From an uncultured Acidobacteriaceae bacterium (GTDB taxonomy: Bacteria; Acidobacteriota; Terriglobia; Terriglobales; Acidobacteriaceae): DNA of 34,744 bases. The DNA lies in the NCBI GenBank assembly GCA_903828675.1, contig CAIKND010000198.1, positions 1 to 34,744 of the forward strand. The letters run 5' to 3'. Positions 1 to 7,641 of this stretch are shown piece after piece (position 1 is the first letter of the stretch; each line of letters starts with the position of its first letter). A program made the translations under genes and the position numbers. The notes beneath the pieces were generated by a model. It was not told where the DNA came from, did not search any database, and worked only from the letters and a program-made list of their open reading frames with translations.

Positions 1-143
1 CAACAGGGACGCTTCCGGGCAACAGGCATGATGAACCATCATCCCCAAGCACTGCGCTGATCCTCAGTTGCAACCTTGATTACCGGACAGGTGGGTCACT
101 TTTGGAAAGCAGACCCGGGTCAATTCTCAAAAGCGCCGAAGTT
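1..143. mobile_element. Probable end of an IS21-family-like insertion sequence (partial)
   Basis: The stretch around 91-105 (gtgggtcacttttgg) and 117-128 (gggtcaattctc) resembles the spaced GGGTCA-type repeats I know from IS21-family termini. No transposase is visible because the window ends. The adjacent minus-strand gene loses its expected C-terminus at about 143, which is what an insertion there would cause. The exact IS end was not resolved, and no target duplication can be seen from one side. The family assignment rests on remembered end patterns. Confidence 0.35.
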
Positions 144-1088
144 CCAGACCGCCTTCTCGCGCTTCGCCAGATCTTCCAGGTACACCGCGCGATCCGCCTC
201 GTCCTTCGCTTTCTTCCGTGCTGCATCCGCCGCTCGCTTCGCACTCAATTGCCTTGCCCGCTCATCCGCGCGGACTCGTGATGCTGTCAAGAGATCTTTC
301 ACTGTACGCCGTACGATTGCGTTGGGACTCGCTGCCACGGCGTTCTCCCGTTGAAAGCGTTGCAGAAGTTCGAGTTTGCACCGCTCACTGGACTCTGACA
401 GAAAGTCGATGAGCAGGTTATCCTTTTCATTCGCAGGCAAGCCCCGAACCCAGGTTGCAAGTTCCTTCCGCGACGGCCCTTCTTTCAACGGCGCTGAAGC
501 GGAGGCTGCAACTTCGACGAGATCCTCGTCGATTCCAAGAAATTCGATCAACGATTCAAGGGGCGCTGACAATTCGCGCAGGCCGGCAGGCACCGGTGGC
601 TCCAGCGCATCTCCAGATAATTCCTCACCTTGTGCGCACATTAGCCACCCGAGATATAAGCAGCGAAGATCACCCCGAAGCAAATCGGAGCGCAGGGAAA
701 CCAACGATCCCATCCAGCCAGTGCCATCATCCCAGTCGTCGTCAGGTTCAACTTCACTTTCAAAGGTCACAATCATGAACTGTCCCGCACTTCGTACACG
801 CGCGGACTTGCCTGGCAAAATCGACTTCAGATGCTTGAATTCGACCAGTTCCTGCGGCAAGCGAAGATGGAATTCTCGCGTGCCCCAATTTGCCACATAG
901 ACAAACGCGTCGAAATACTTTTCCAAGAGTTTGAGCGGGTCGGCTTTCAAGTCGCCCCACTCGTAATGATTCGTAAAACTCGTCGTGGTAATTGCGGCGC
1001 GCGTGGAGATGGCACGAAGTGCAGCCATCTCGGTCTTAGTCAGCGCACGGTCAATTGCTTTGAAATCGAAATACTGGTATTCGCTCAC
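120..1088 (-). CDS. Unknown protein, third gene of primase-helicase operon, probably C-terminally truncated
   Basis: This encodes 322 residues with a GTG start (cac at 1086-1088) placed directly after the TAG stop of the upstream gene; a GAGGG sequence lies about 8 bases before it. I do not recognise a named domain. The N-terminal third contains a conserved-looking block, NHYEWGDLKADP, followed by ANWGTREFHLRLP; an acidic middle contains EPDDDWDDGTGW. The last about 90 residues are Arg/Lys/Ala/Glu-rich, likely a helical coiled-coil (RADERARQLSAKRAADAARKK). No signal peptide or membrane segment is seen. Relatives that I remember continue well past the final Trp with a charged helical tail, whereas this copy ends seven residues after Trp in sequence that looks like an IS end. 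It is co-transcribed with the primase-helicase and CcbP-like genes, so it probably acts with them. Function is unknown. Confidence 0.75.
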   Translation of the reverse strand: MSEYQYFDFKAIDRALTKTEMAALRAISTRAAITTTSFTNHYEWGDLKADPLKLLEKYFDAFVYVANWGTREFHLRLPQELVEFKHLKSILPGKSARVRSAGQFMIVTFESEVEPDDDWDDGTGWMGSLVSLRSDLLRGDLRCLYLGWLMCAQGEELSGDALEPPVPAGLRELSAPLESLIEFLGIDEDLVEVAASASAPLKEGPSRKELATWVRGLPANEKDNLLIDFLSESSERCKLELLQRFQRENAVAASPNAIVRRTVKDLLTASRVRADERARQLSAKRAADAARKKAKDEADRAVYLEDLAKREKAVWNFGAFEN

Positions 1089-1481
1089 CTAAAACCCTCT
1101 ACGCCAATGGCTGTATGCCGCAATCCACTCCGCGCCTGCCGGAGCGGGCTTGGGCAACGGAAGATCGAGGATTTCAATCCTCTGCTTGACTCCATCATGC
1201 CGACAAACCGCGACAATCCCACCATCGCGCGTCATGTCCACCTTCTCCACAACTGCCTCAATGCCCAGAATGCTTACCGTGAAAGGCAGCGCAAGATGCT
1301 CCTCAATCATCGTAATGAAGCCACCGGTCTGTTCATCATCACCGTAAGCATCAACCACGGCTTCTTCAATCAGCGCCTCAATTTTTTCCCTGCTGAAGGA
1401 CGGAAAGTTGGATTCCGGCTTCCGTTTCAGCTTGCGAATATCCACGTGAACCGTCGAGGGCTTGCCTTGCTTCTGTGTCAT
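1089..1481 (-). CDS. Small CcbP-like calcium-binding-type protein
   Basis: This encodes a 130-residue cytosolic acidic protein. Its ATG overlaps the TGA of the upstream helicase gene (ATGA), showing translational coupling. The segment EKIEALIEEAVVDAYGDDEQ, followed by GFITMIEEHLALPF, matches what I remember of the CcbP-like calcium-binding family (Pfam Calci_bind_CcbP), as do the AVCRHDGVKQRIEILDLPLP block and the closing AEWIAAYSHW. The residues that would bind calcium are clustered acidic side chains in these first two helices, but I cannot confirm binding. Small proteins of this type sit in many genomic contexts; here the gene sits inside an operon with a primase-helicase and an unknown protein, so a regulatory or accessory role is possible. 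The first 25 residues are basic and probably disordered. Confidence 0.7.
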   Translation of the reverse strand: MTQKQGKPSTVHVDIRKLKRKPESNFPSFSREKIEALIEEAVVDAYGDDEQTGGFITMIEEHLALPFTVSILGIEAVVEKVDMTRDGGIVAVCRHDGVKQRIEILDLPLPKPAPAGAEWIAAYSHWRRGF

Positions 1482-3991
1482 ATTCCTCCATGCGCTTCGA
1501 GAGTATCCGTGTCCGGTCTAATCAGGCCAGCCGTGTGCCGCTTTGCTTCAAACACCTCATAGGACGAATTGCAAATCCGGTAGCCGATAACGCTGTAACC
1601 CTTTAGTCGACGCGCATACATCCTTGCCAGCATGAGGACCTTGGAATCGACATAGTCGTAAACCCGGACAACGCGCTTCGCATCGTGAAGCCGATGAAGG
1701 CGCCCGACGTATTGCTGCAAGGTACCCTTCCATGAAATGGGCATTGCCAGAAACAGGGAGTCAAGTCGAGCATCGTCAAAGCCCTCTCCAATGTAACTTC
1801 CCGTTGCCAGGATGACTCTTGGATTGCCCTCTGGCACGGCGGCAATTGCCTCCGCAATAGACCGCCGTTGTTTCATCCCCATGCCGCCTTTCAGAACAAA
1901 TACGTTTTCAACATTACCCGCGAGGGCCGTCTCAAAATATTTAAGGTGCTCGGTTCTCGCGGTCAGTAGCAGCGGTGAGGATCCATCCTGCACGGCTCGC
2001 AGCAGATCGCCGACGATCAGTTCATTGCGGGCTGTGTCATCGACAAGACCGGCGTACAATTCCTGAATTGTCGTGTCAGCTCGTTCAGGAGGTACGCAAA
2101 ACTCTGTCAGGCGTGGTATCACCTCATGCTCGAATGGAGAGGAAGCGGTCATTGAACGGGCGCTGAGCTTGTATCTTATCGGGCCGCACTGCATATAGAT
2201 GATGGGATGATGCCCATCCTTGCGTTCAGGAGTTGCTGTCAGGCCAAGCACATATTTCGCCTTGACCTGCTTCATCACTTGCTCAAAGGTAAAGGCGGAT
2301 AGATGTTGGCACTCATCCACGATGACATGACCGTACTCAGCGACGAAGTCCTTCACTCCTGCTTTGTCGTGACTGCTCTGGATGATGGCAACGTCTACGC
2401 ATCCATTTCGATCGTTCTTGCCGCCGCCAATTTGTCCTATCGATTTTCCCGGGAGATTGAGGAACATCGCTAAGCGTGCCTGCCACTGATCGAGCAATTG
2501 CTGCCGATGGACCAACACGAGAGCGTTTACCTTCCGCTGAGCAATCATCCAAGCTGCCAAAGCGGTCTTTCCAAAAGCAGTAGGAGCGCAGAGAATCCCG
2601 TCGTCGAATTCGGCGATCGCAGCGGCAGCGTCCAGTTGCTCTGACCGCAACTGTCCTGAAAACTTCACTTCTATCGGATGGCCTGCGAATCGCTCATCGC
2701 GGATCACCGGCTTGATGCGGTGTGCTTCAAATAGCTGCACGACCTCTGCGATACAGCCGCGCGGCAATGCGATGTAGTTGGCGAGATCTTCGCCACATGC
2801 GATGACCCGTGGCTTATTGAATGTTGGAAGCCGCATAGCCTGGGCTTTATAGAACTCAGGATTCTGAAAAGCCGCCAAGCGTAGAAGCCGATTCAACATC
2901 CCGGAAGGTAGACCATTTTTCTCTACATATGCGAGATTCGACCGGACAACTTGCACCAGCGCTGGGAAAGGTCCAAGAATTTCACGCTCCGTCCTCGCCC
3001 TTGACGGCGGCAACGCCCAAGGATCAACGTCTTCATCATCGGTATTGTTGATTCTGACGCCGAGCAGGTCTCCGCGCTTTTGCGCTTCCAGCACGACAGC
3101 CTCAACGACATCAGCAGACACTCTCTTGACGCTCGCCAAAAACTCCCATTGATCTGGATATTGTTGGAACTCTGCATCAACAAAAACGCTGTTCTTGTTT
3201 GCTCGTGGAATCTTTTGGAGTGGAAGAGCAATCAGGTTGCCAAACCCACCTTTGGGCATGGTGTCCTGGTTGGGAAACAAGCGATCATACGAATCTAGCC
3301 CCAACTGGTGGCGGGATTCCATGGTTCGGGTCAGGATTACGCAGCCTAGTTTTCTCGCGGTCGAAGCGGGGATTGCTCGTTCAAAAAATATCCAAACATG
3401 GCCACCCTTCCCTGATCGTGAGCGTTCCAATGCCGCCGGCACGCTCAGTTCGCTGCAGGCGGCTAGAAACGCAACAGTGTCTTCCTGCCATGCCTTCTTG
3501 TCGAAATCAACCGCAAGCAGCCAGCACGTCTCATCCTGCAGGAGCGGATAGATGCCAACCGTCTCTTTACCTACAAGATGCTCGTGAATAACATCATCAG
3601 TGAGCGGCCGATATTTTCGCGTCAGTCGATCAACCTTCTTGCGGTCTTCATCTTTCGCACTCAGATAGGATTTCCAGTCCCGATCCGCTTTGGGCATGTA
3701 TCCAGATCGGCCGTCATTATTCTCCCAACGAATGGCATAGATGTCTTCACGGCCACGAAAGAGACTGCGAAACAAAGCGATTCGCTGCTCCGCGGTGGCT
3801 ATTCCAGGTTTCCGAGTCTCGGGCGCAGAATTCGCGGCTTGAGAAGGATGCGAAGTTGGTTGCGCTGCCTCCGGAATCGGTATGCTGTGCGCAATCAAGA
3901 GGCTTCGCAAACGAGCGTTCTCTTCAAGCAGCCGACGAACTTCTACGGCGGACGCAGCTGAACTCGATGGCTCTTGATTGACTGAGTTCAT
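1478..3991 (-). CDS. Archaeo-eukaryotic primase-superfamily 2 helicase fusion (TOTE conflict-system type)
   Basis: This encodes about 837 residues. The chosen ATG (3989-3991) has GGAG six bases upstream; a TTG at 4030 would add 13 residues but lacks such a site. Domain order, numbered from the chosen start: a short N-terminal coiled coil (EVRRLLEENARLRSLL, about 17-32); a Ser/Pro linker; an archaeo-eukaryotic primase-like domain (about 68-290) with the DFD acidic motif at 162-164 and SGKGGHVWIFF at 193-203; then a DEAD/DEAH-type helicase with Walker A APTAFGKT (469-476), DECQ (559-562), LTATPER (584-590) and QYVGRLHR (760-767). All expected ATPase motifs are intact. This primase plus helicase layout matches the family named after TOTE conflict systems, thought to take part in defence against invading nucleic acid. 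It leads a three-gene operon. Whether the primase domain synthesises primers or only recognises nucleic acid ends is not known. Confidence 0.88.
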   Translation of the reverse strand: MNSVNQEPSSSAASAVEVRRLLEENARLRSLLIAHSIPIPEAAQPTSHPSQAANSAPETRKPGIATAEQRIALFRSLFRGREDIYAIRWENNDGRSGYMPKADRDWKSYLSAKDEDRKKVDRLTRKYRPLTDDVIHEHLVGKETVGIYPLLQDETCWLLAVDFDKKAWQEDTVAFLAACSELSVPAALERSRSGKGGHVWIFFERAIPASTARKLGCVILTRTMESRHQLGLDSYDRLFPNQDTMPKGGFGNLIALPLQKIPRANKNSVFVDAEFQQYPDQWEFLASVKRVSADVVEAVVLEAQKRGDLLGVRINNTDDEDVDPWALPPSRARTEREILGPFPALVQVVRSNLAYVEKNGLPSGMLNRLLRLAAFQNPEFYKAQAMRLPTFNKPRVIACGEDLANYIALPRGCIAEVVQLFEAHRIKPVIRDERFAGHPIEVKFSGQLRSEQLDAAAAIAEFDDGILCAPTAFGKTALAAWMIAQRKVNALVLVHRQQLLDQWQARLAMFLNLPGKSIGQIGGGKNDRNGCVDVAIIQSSHDKAGVKDFVAEYGHVIVDECQHLSAFTFEQVMKQVKAKYVLGLTATPERKDGHHPIIYMQCGPIRYKLSARSMTASSPFEHEVIPRLTEFCVPPERADTTIQELYAGLVDDTARNELIVGDLLRAVQDGSSPLLLTARTEHLKYFETALAGNVENVFVLKGGMGMKQRRSIAEAIAAVPEGNPRVILATGSYIGEGFDDARLDSLFLAMPISWKGTLQQYVGRLHRLHDAKRVVRVYDYVDSKVLMLARMYARRLKGYSVIGYRICNSSYEVFEAKRHTAGLIRPDTDTLEAHGGI

Positions 3992-4230
3992 GCCGGGCTC
4001 CATTCGAGTATTCTCTGATGTTGACACCAAAATGATCGCACGTTGTCGGGAAGCGCGTGTCGGCCTAACTACCTTTCGAGCGATCCAATCGACTGCGAGG
4101 AATGGTGATCAATTCTTAGGTTTTCGACAGCCTCGGATCGCGACATCGCTCAAGCGCAAACACTTGCTACGCAACACGGTTTTGCAGCCCTGCAATGTTT
4201 TGGGGCGAGCGACGGCCTACCGACTTAGTG

Positions 4231-4256
4231 CGTAGTCGAATAACTATTCGACTACG
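4231..4256. promoter_or_regulatory. Perfect 11-bp inverted repeat with 4-base spacer (operator or hairpin)
   Basis: The arms at 4231-4241 and 4246-4256 (CGTAGTCGAAT and its exact complement) are separated by AACT. It lies about 240 bases before the start of the primase-helicase operon. No T-run follows on either strand, so a simple rho-independent terminator is unlikely. An operator, or an RNA hairpin in the leader, fits better. Confidence 0.5.
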
Positions 4257-4524
4257 ATCTACAATGTGGTTGGCGCGGTCGAACCAAGCAGGTTTGACGA
4301 AGCGGCGAAATTACGTCGCCTTTCAGCGGTTGAGCGTTCAAATTCGCGTCCGGACTTCCTAGCACTATTTACTAGCACAACGCGCGAAAAGTGCCAAAAA
4401 GCGACTATTATGGTGCAATTCTGGCCAAAAATGCAAAGGCATGATTGTGCATCTAAGCCATTTATTTTGAGGGTATTGCCTGATTTTAGAGGACTTACAG
4501 CTTCTTGAAGGATATGAATCTCAC

Positions 4525-4549
4525 GTCCTAACCCCTAGACGATAGCGCC
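4525..4549 (-). tRNA. Partial tRNA-Glu-like 5' fragment (acceptor and D-arm only)
   Basis: Read on the minus strand, this gives a GGCGCTA acceptor strand, then TC, then a D-arm (GTCTAGGGGTTAGGAC) very like bacterial tRNA-Glu. The following bases do not form an anticodon stem, no TTC/CTC anticodon loop lies in the right place, and no T-arm or matching 3' acceptor strand is present. I therefore call it a fragment, not a working tRNA. It may be a relic of integration at a tRNA gene. Confidence 0.4.
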
Positions 4550-4643
4550 ACAACTGCGGGGAGCGGCCAGTGGAGGCCACTTGACTACTGTAACAAAAAT
4601 GAGGGCTCGCTGCCAAAGGCGCGGCGCAAGCGAGGATGCGGCT

Positions 4644-4919
4644 CTAAATGCCCAGTTTGCGGACTTCGTCGTTGTAATACTTGCGGTAAAGGATCTCCCA
4701 CTCCTGGGAACCTTCCTGGATGATCTTGCGCTGGTTGGCAATCTTCAGCCGGGCGGCGGTATCAATCCGGGCCTCGTCCGTAAGCAGCGCTGTCAGCGCC
4801 TTGCGCGCCTCCTGGCGAATCGTGTTGCGATCCTCCATGAACCCAACCTCTTCAATGTCGGCGAGGGTGTCGGCTACGGTGTGTGCCAGTTTATTGAGCT
4901 TGTCGGGGCTGATTCTCAT
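4644..4919 (-). CDS. DUF507 family protein (second of a tandem pair)
   Basis: This encodes 91 residues, with an ATG that overlaps the TGA of the preceding DUF507 gene (ATGA). It starts MRISPDKLNKLAHTVAD, and the EVRKLGI C-terminus is typical of DUF507 proteins. The sequence is helical, charged and cytosolic, with no signal peptide. The family has no established function. It is a divergent relative of its upstream neighbour, and both have the same pattern of short amphipathic helices ending in a long one (EWEILYRKYYNDEVRKLG). The pair usually stays together in the genomes I know, which suggests a heteromer, but that is inference. Confidence 0.85.
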   Translation of the reverse strand: MRISPDKLNKLAHTVADTLADIEEVGFMEDRNTIRQEARKALTALLTDEARIDTAARLKIANQRKIIQEGSQEWEILYRKYYNDEVRKLGI

Positions 4920-5194
4920 AGCACCGCCTTGTACTTCTTGGCCAGTTCGGTCTTTACCTTTTTAAACATCTCGGCATACTGCGCGCCGGATTTGCGCATC
5001 TCTTCGGAATACGCTTCAAGAATCACGCGTACTTCCTCGTTGATGCGGTCTTCAAGGGAAAGTTCCTCGATCAGCCCCTCGGTGACGCGCGATTCGACCA
5101 CCTTCATGTCGCTGGTGGTGATCATCTTGGCGTCGATGAGATGCTTGACCGTGCGGCGGGCTAAATACCCAATGTAGTCGCGGGAAAAGATCAT
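4916..5194 (-). CDS. DUF507 family protein (first of a tandem pair)
   Basis: This encodes 92 residues beginning MIFSRDYIGYLARRTVKHL, with a mid-section rich in acidic residues (LIEELSLEDRINEEVRVILE) and a basic C-terminus (VKTELAKKYKAVL). This matches the DUF507 family, whose function is unknown. The ATG start has no strong ribosome site directly upstream. The gene is translationally coupled to the second DUF507 gene. The long gene-free spacer before it (5195-5530) suggests that it has its own promoter and is not co-transcribed with the SPFH-type lipoprotein gene upstream. Confidence 0.87.
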   Translation of the reverse strand: MIFSRDYIGYLARRTVKHLIDAKMITTSDMKVVESRVTEGLIEELSLEDRINEEVRVILEAYSEEMRKSGAQYAEMFKKVKTELAKKYKAVL

Positions 5195-5530
5195 GGGTTA
5201 AGGCACAGAATACCCTATCGGACCGCCTGATGTACAACTACGGCAAAACGTTCCGTTCAAGAAGAAGGAAACGTCGATAAGGACTCCGCGGGCCAGGCGT
5301 ATGGGGTGCTTGCCACATTCGGGCAAACCAACGAGGCAAAACGCCTGCAAGGGAGTGCGCAAAGCCCGCAATTTCGACAAAAGCCCAGACCAGCGCAAGT
5401 ACCTCAGGAATCGAGGCTTGCTCACCAAGCCTCGATTCCGTGCAATCCTAAGTCAAGTCTTTTCTATAGTTTCCGACTTCTGTGACTTCAATTGTTGTCG
5501 GGCCGCGAACCGCCCGGCGAAATAAAGATT
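5195..5530. other. Gene-free spacer between the SPFH-type lipoprotein and DUF507 genes
   Basis: The open frames here have poor composition and no ribosome sites. The stretch should contain the 3' end of the lipoprotein transcript and the promoter for the DUF507 pair. The only clear structure is the strong hairpin at 5407-5439. Confidence 0.55.
5407..5439 (-). terminator. Perfect 14-bp hairpin, likely transcript end of the SPFH-type lipoprotein gene
   Basis: The arms at 5407-5420 and 5426-5439 (GGAATCGAGGCTTG and its exact complement) flank a five-base loop. It lies about 90 bases after the stop of the minus-strand lipoprotein gene. No U-run follows on either strand, so termination by itself would be weak; it may instead protect the 3' end or be a repeat element. 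Confidence 0.45.
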
Positions 5531-6388
5531 CTACTTCCCGCCAACTTCACGTACCGGGGTTACACCCCCGCCGATAAAGAATGTGCACGCGCTACCATGA
5601 GCGCAGACATCCCGCTGCATCTTGATCCGTTCGAGCTGCAGGAACTGATCAGGAGTTAGCTGCATCGCCTCGCGGTACGCATTGTCAGCGCCCGCACGGC
5701 TTTGCTCCGCCGCCTTGCGCTGGTCTTCCGCGAGCTTCGTCTGCTGCTCGGTGATGGCCCGCTGTTCCTGTGCCGCCGTTTCGATTCGTTGGTTCTTGAT
5801 GGCGTCCGGCGGATTTACACGGCCAACATTTATCCCTCCGGGGGTAAAAACGATGGGTAATCCCAGTTGCTGCACGATCTGAATTGCCGCAGCTGAGACT
5901 TCCTTTCCAACGGCATCCGCTGCTGTCTGCGAGATCGCCATCTCTTGCATATCGCGCTGCTTCACGGAATCCCGAACCGCTGTTCTCAGCGGCTGGTCAA
6001 TATTGCGATTCCAGAAACCCCACCCGGTCAAGTTTCCCTTGTCATCGTTGAACCGGTCTGCGCCGAACTTGCTTACGAGCGCCACGGGATCCGTGATCTT
6101 GAATTGTGCAACAACGTGGAAGCTCACGGGCACACCGGACTTGGTCATCATGTCGTCGAACTCCATATCAACGCGCTGCGGAAGCATATCAACGTCGATG
6201 GCTTCGCTCGTGATGGCTCCGTACTCGCGTCCCGCCATAACCGGCGTCTGGTCGACTCCACCGTGGCCGAAAAAGAGCGGCTTTTCCATCCACACCGCTT
6301 CGTGACCGGCATTCGGCGCCGCCACACTGCAACCCGACAATCCGCAAGCCAAGATAATCCCAAAAACAGCACCAAGCGCCCTTTTCAT
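5531..6388 (-). CDS. SPFH/band-7-like lipoprotein
   Basis: This encodes about 285 residues. The ATG at 6386-6388 is preceded by GAGGAGAG and gives a proper lipoprotein signal, MKRALGAVFGIILACGLSGC, with the lipid-modified Cys at 20. The upstream in-frame ATG at 6424 would put a charged stretch before it and is less likely. The mature part shows band-7 traits: a beta-rich domain (VSFHVVAQFKITDPVALVSKFG), then FWNRNIDQPLRTAVRDSV, AAIQIVQQLGLPIVFTPGGI, and a long Ala/Glu/Gln helix (about 205-245) typical of the SPFH coiled coil. The protein is probably tethered to a membrane facing the periplasm, where SPFH proteins form oligomeric scaffolds. No partner gene (such as an NfeD protease) lies beside it, so its role is not known. 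Confidence 0.8.
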   Translation of the reverse strand: MKRALGAVFGIILACGLSGCSVAAPNAGHEAVWMEKPLFFGHGGVDQTPVMAGREYGAITSEAIDVDMLPQRVDMEFDDMMTKSGVPVSFHVVAQFKITDPVALVSKFGADRFNDDKGNLTGWGFWNRNIDQPLRTAVRDSVKQRDMQEMAISQTAADAVGKEVSAAAIQIVQQLGLPIVFTPGGINVGRVNPPDAIKNQRIETAAQEQRAITEQQTKLAEDQRKAAEQSRAGADNAYREAMQLTPDQFLQLERIKMQRDVCAHGSACTFFIGGGVTPVREVGGK

Positions 6389-6673
6389 TTCTCTCTCCTC
6401 GTGATGTCCTTGAATTGTTAACATGGATCAACGTTTTTGCCCACTCGCAAGCGCCTCCATTTAAGCTGTTTCCGCTGCTTCCGAGTGAATAGGATACTCC
6501 TACTCAGATTCCTGTTGTTTTTTCTTCTTCGCAACGAGGCGCTTCTGCCCGAGGATTCTATTCAAGGCGCTCTCAAAACCGCACCCCCTTTGGCGCAAAA
6601 CACCCGGTGGCGACGCGGCACCCGCCCTCGTTTTGGACTATGCGAAGTTTTCGAATAGTTCAAAACCACTCGC

Positions 6674-7024
6674 TCAGCCCCGGTGCGGACAGCTTTTCGT
6701 GTTCAGGCACTCCTCGGCCACGCGCAGCCGTTCCACCGGCCGCCCGCCCACCAGGTGCTGCTGCACAATCTCCGCCGCGTCTTCCGGGCGCACGTTGCCG
6801 TACCAAACGGCTTCGGGGTAAACCACCATCATGGGGCCGTGTTCGCACTGGTCCAAGCAGCCGGACTTGTTGATCCGCACCCGCCCGCTCAACCCGGCTT
6901 CCTTGGTCAACTGCTGCAGTTTGGCGTGCAGATCGCTCTTTCCATCTGCGGTGCAGGAGCGGCGCGGCGCATCGGCGGGACGCGAATTATGGCAGACAAA
7001 GACGTGGTGTTCAAATGAGGGCAA
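6674..7024 (-). CDS. Thioredoxin-like [2Fe-2S] ferredoxin
   Basis: This encodes 116 residues from a TTG start (7022-7024), which is preceded by a strong AGGAGGA eight bases upstream; no closer ATG exists before the conserved part. Probable cluster ligands are Cys11, Cys24, Cys56 and Cys60 (VCHNSR, RSCTADG, SGCLDQC), the arrangement of the Shethna-type thioredoxin-fold ferredoxins. GPMMVVYPEAVWYGNV in the C-terminal half is also characteristic. Two more Cys lie in the tail (about 105 and 111). It would carry electrons in the cytosol; its partner is not evident from its neighbours. It diverges from the acidic His-tail gene to its right. Confidence 0.9.
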   Translation of the reverse strand: MPSFEHHVFVCHNSRPADAPRRSCTADGKSDLHAKLQQLTKEAGLSGRVRINKSGCLDQCEHGPMMVVYPEAVWYGNVRPEDAAEIVQQHLVGGRPVERLRVAEECLNTKSCPHRG

Positions 7025-7155
7025 GCGGCGGTCCTCCTGAGTGCGGATAGTTCCAGATTAAAGCCCCAGCACCCCCTCCTCGCCCTTTCTTTCGCCATGT
7101 TTCCACAATCGCACCCTGCCGCCCCGGTTGAATCTGCGAAAATAGAAGCTTGACT

Positions 7156-7638
7156 ATGAGCACAGACAACTTACTCTCTCTGAAAGACGACATGGTGGCC
7201 TTTATCGAGGGCCATGGTCTCCATCGCCTCCCTGGATACGTCACCGAAGACATTCCCTCAGTTGTTTGGGAGGGTCAAAACAATCCTGACTCGTGGAAAG
7301 ACTTTGTGGAGATGGCCAAGCACGTTGGCGCTCCCTTCGTCACCTTCAGCGAGATGACGCTGGAGCGCGAGGAACTCGACGCGTTGGTCGAGGAAGCCGG
7401 GGAGATGAACTTCCCCGACGAAGAAGCCACCGAACTGGTCGAGGCCAACTGGCTCCGCAAGTATGCCGGGATGCTGGGCTATATCCAGCTCGGCTTTGTC
7501 TACCAGGGACTGGTGTTCCTGCACGAGACCACTACCGAGTGGTACGAGCGCTTCCAGACACTGCTTGAAGACATCGAGAGCTTCCAGGACATCGTCATCG
7601 ACGACGCCCATCATCATCACGACGACGAGGAAGAGTAA
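7156..7638 (+). CDS. Acidic protein of unknown function with a His/Asp/Glu tail
   Basis: This encodes 160 residues from ATG at 7156; a TTG two codons earlier is possible, and no strong ribosome site is seen for either. The sequence is strongly acidic, cytosolic and helical, with no signal peptide or membrane segment. It contains a central run of Glu/Asp (LEREELDALVEEAGEMNFPDEE) and an aromatic-rich part (NWLRKYAGMLGYIQLGFVYQGL). It ends in a native cluster, DDAHHHHDDEEE, that could bind divalent metal such as nickel, zinc or cobalt. I do not recognise the family. It starts on the opposite strand from the ferredoxin gene across a 130-base spacer, so the two may share regulation. Confidence 0.75.
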   Translation: MSTDNLLSLKDDMVAFIEGHGLHRLPGYVTEDIPSVVWEGQNNPDSWKDFVEMAKHVGAPFVTFSEMTLEREELDALVEEAGEMNFPDEEATELVEANWLRKYAGMLGYIQLGFVYQGLVFLHETTTEWYERFQTLLEDIESFQDIVIDDAHHHHDDEEE

Positions 7639-7641
7639 GCC

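Larger units (their letters stand above)
3992..4643. other. Gene-free, AT-richer stretch upstream of the primase-helicase operon
   Basis: No convincing gene is seen on either strand; the short open frames lack ribosome sites and sensible composition. The part at about 4360-4500 is clearly richer in A and T than the flanking core genes. It contains the perfect palindrome at 4231-4256 and the tRNA-Glu-like fragment at 4525-4549, so it probably holds the operon promoter and an island border. Confidence 0.6.

Noticed and set aside
4475..4549. Complete tRNA-Glu
   Set aside because: Only the first 25 bases fit; anticodon stem, T-arm and 3' acceptor strand are absent.
6495..6640. Minus-strand frame ending in a Lys-rich tail (ALNRILGQKRLVAKKKKQ)
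   Set aside because: About 45 residues without ribosome site or ATG; it may be a remnant after the ferredoxin gene but support is too weak.
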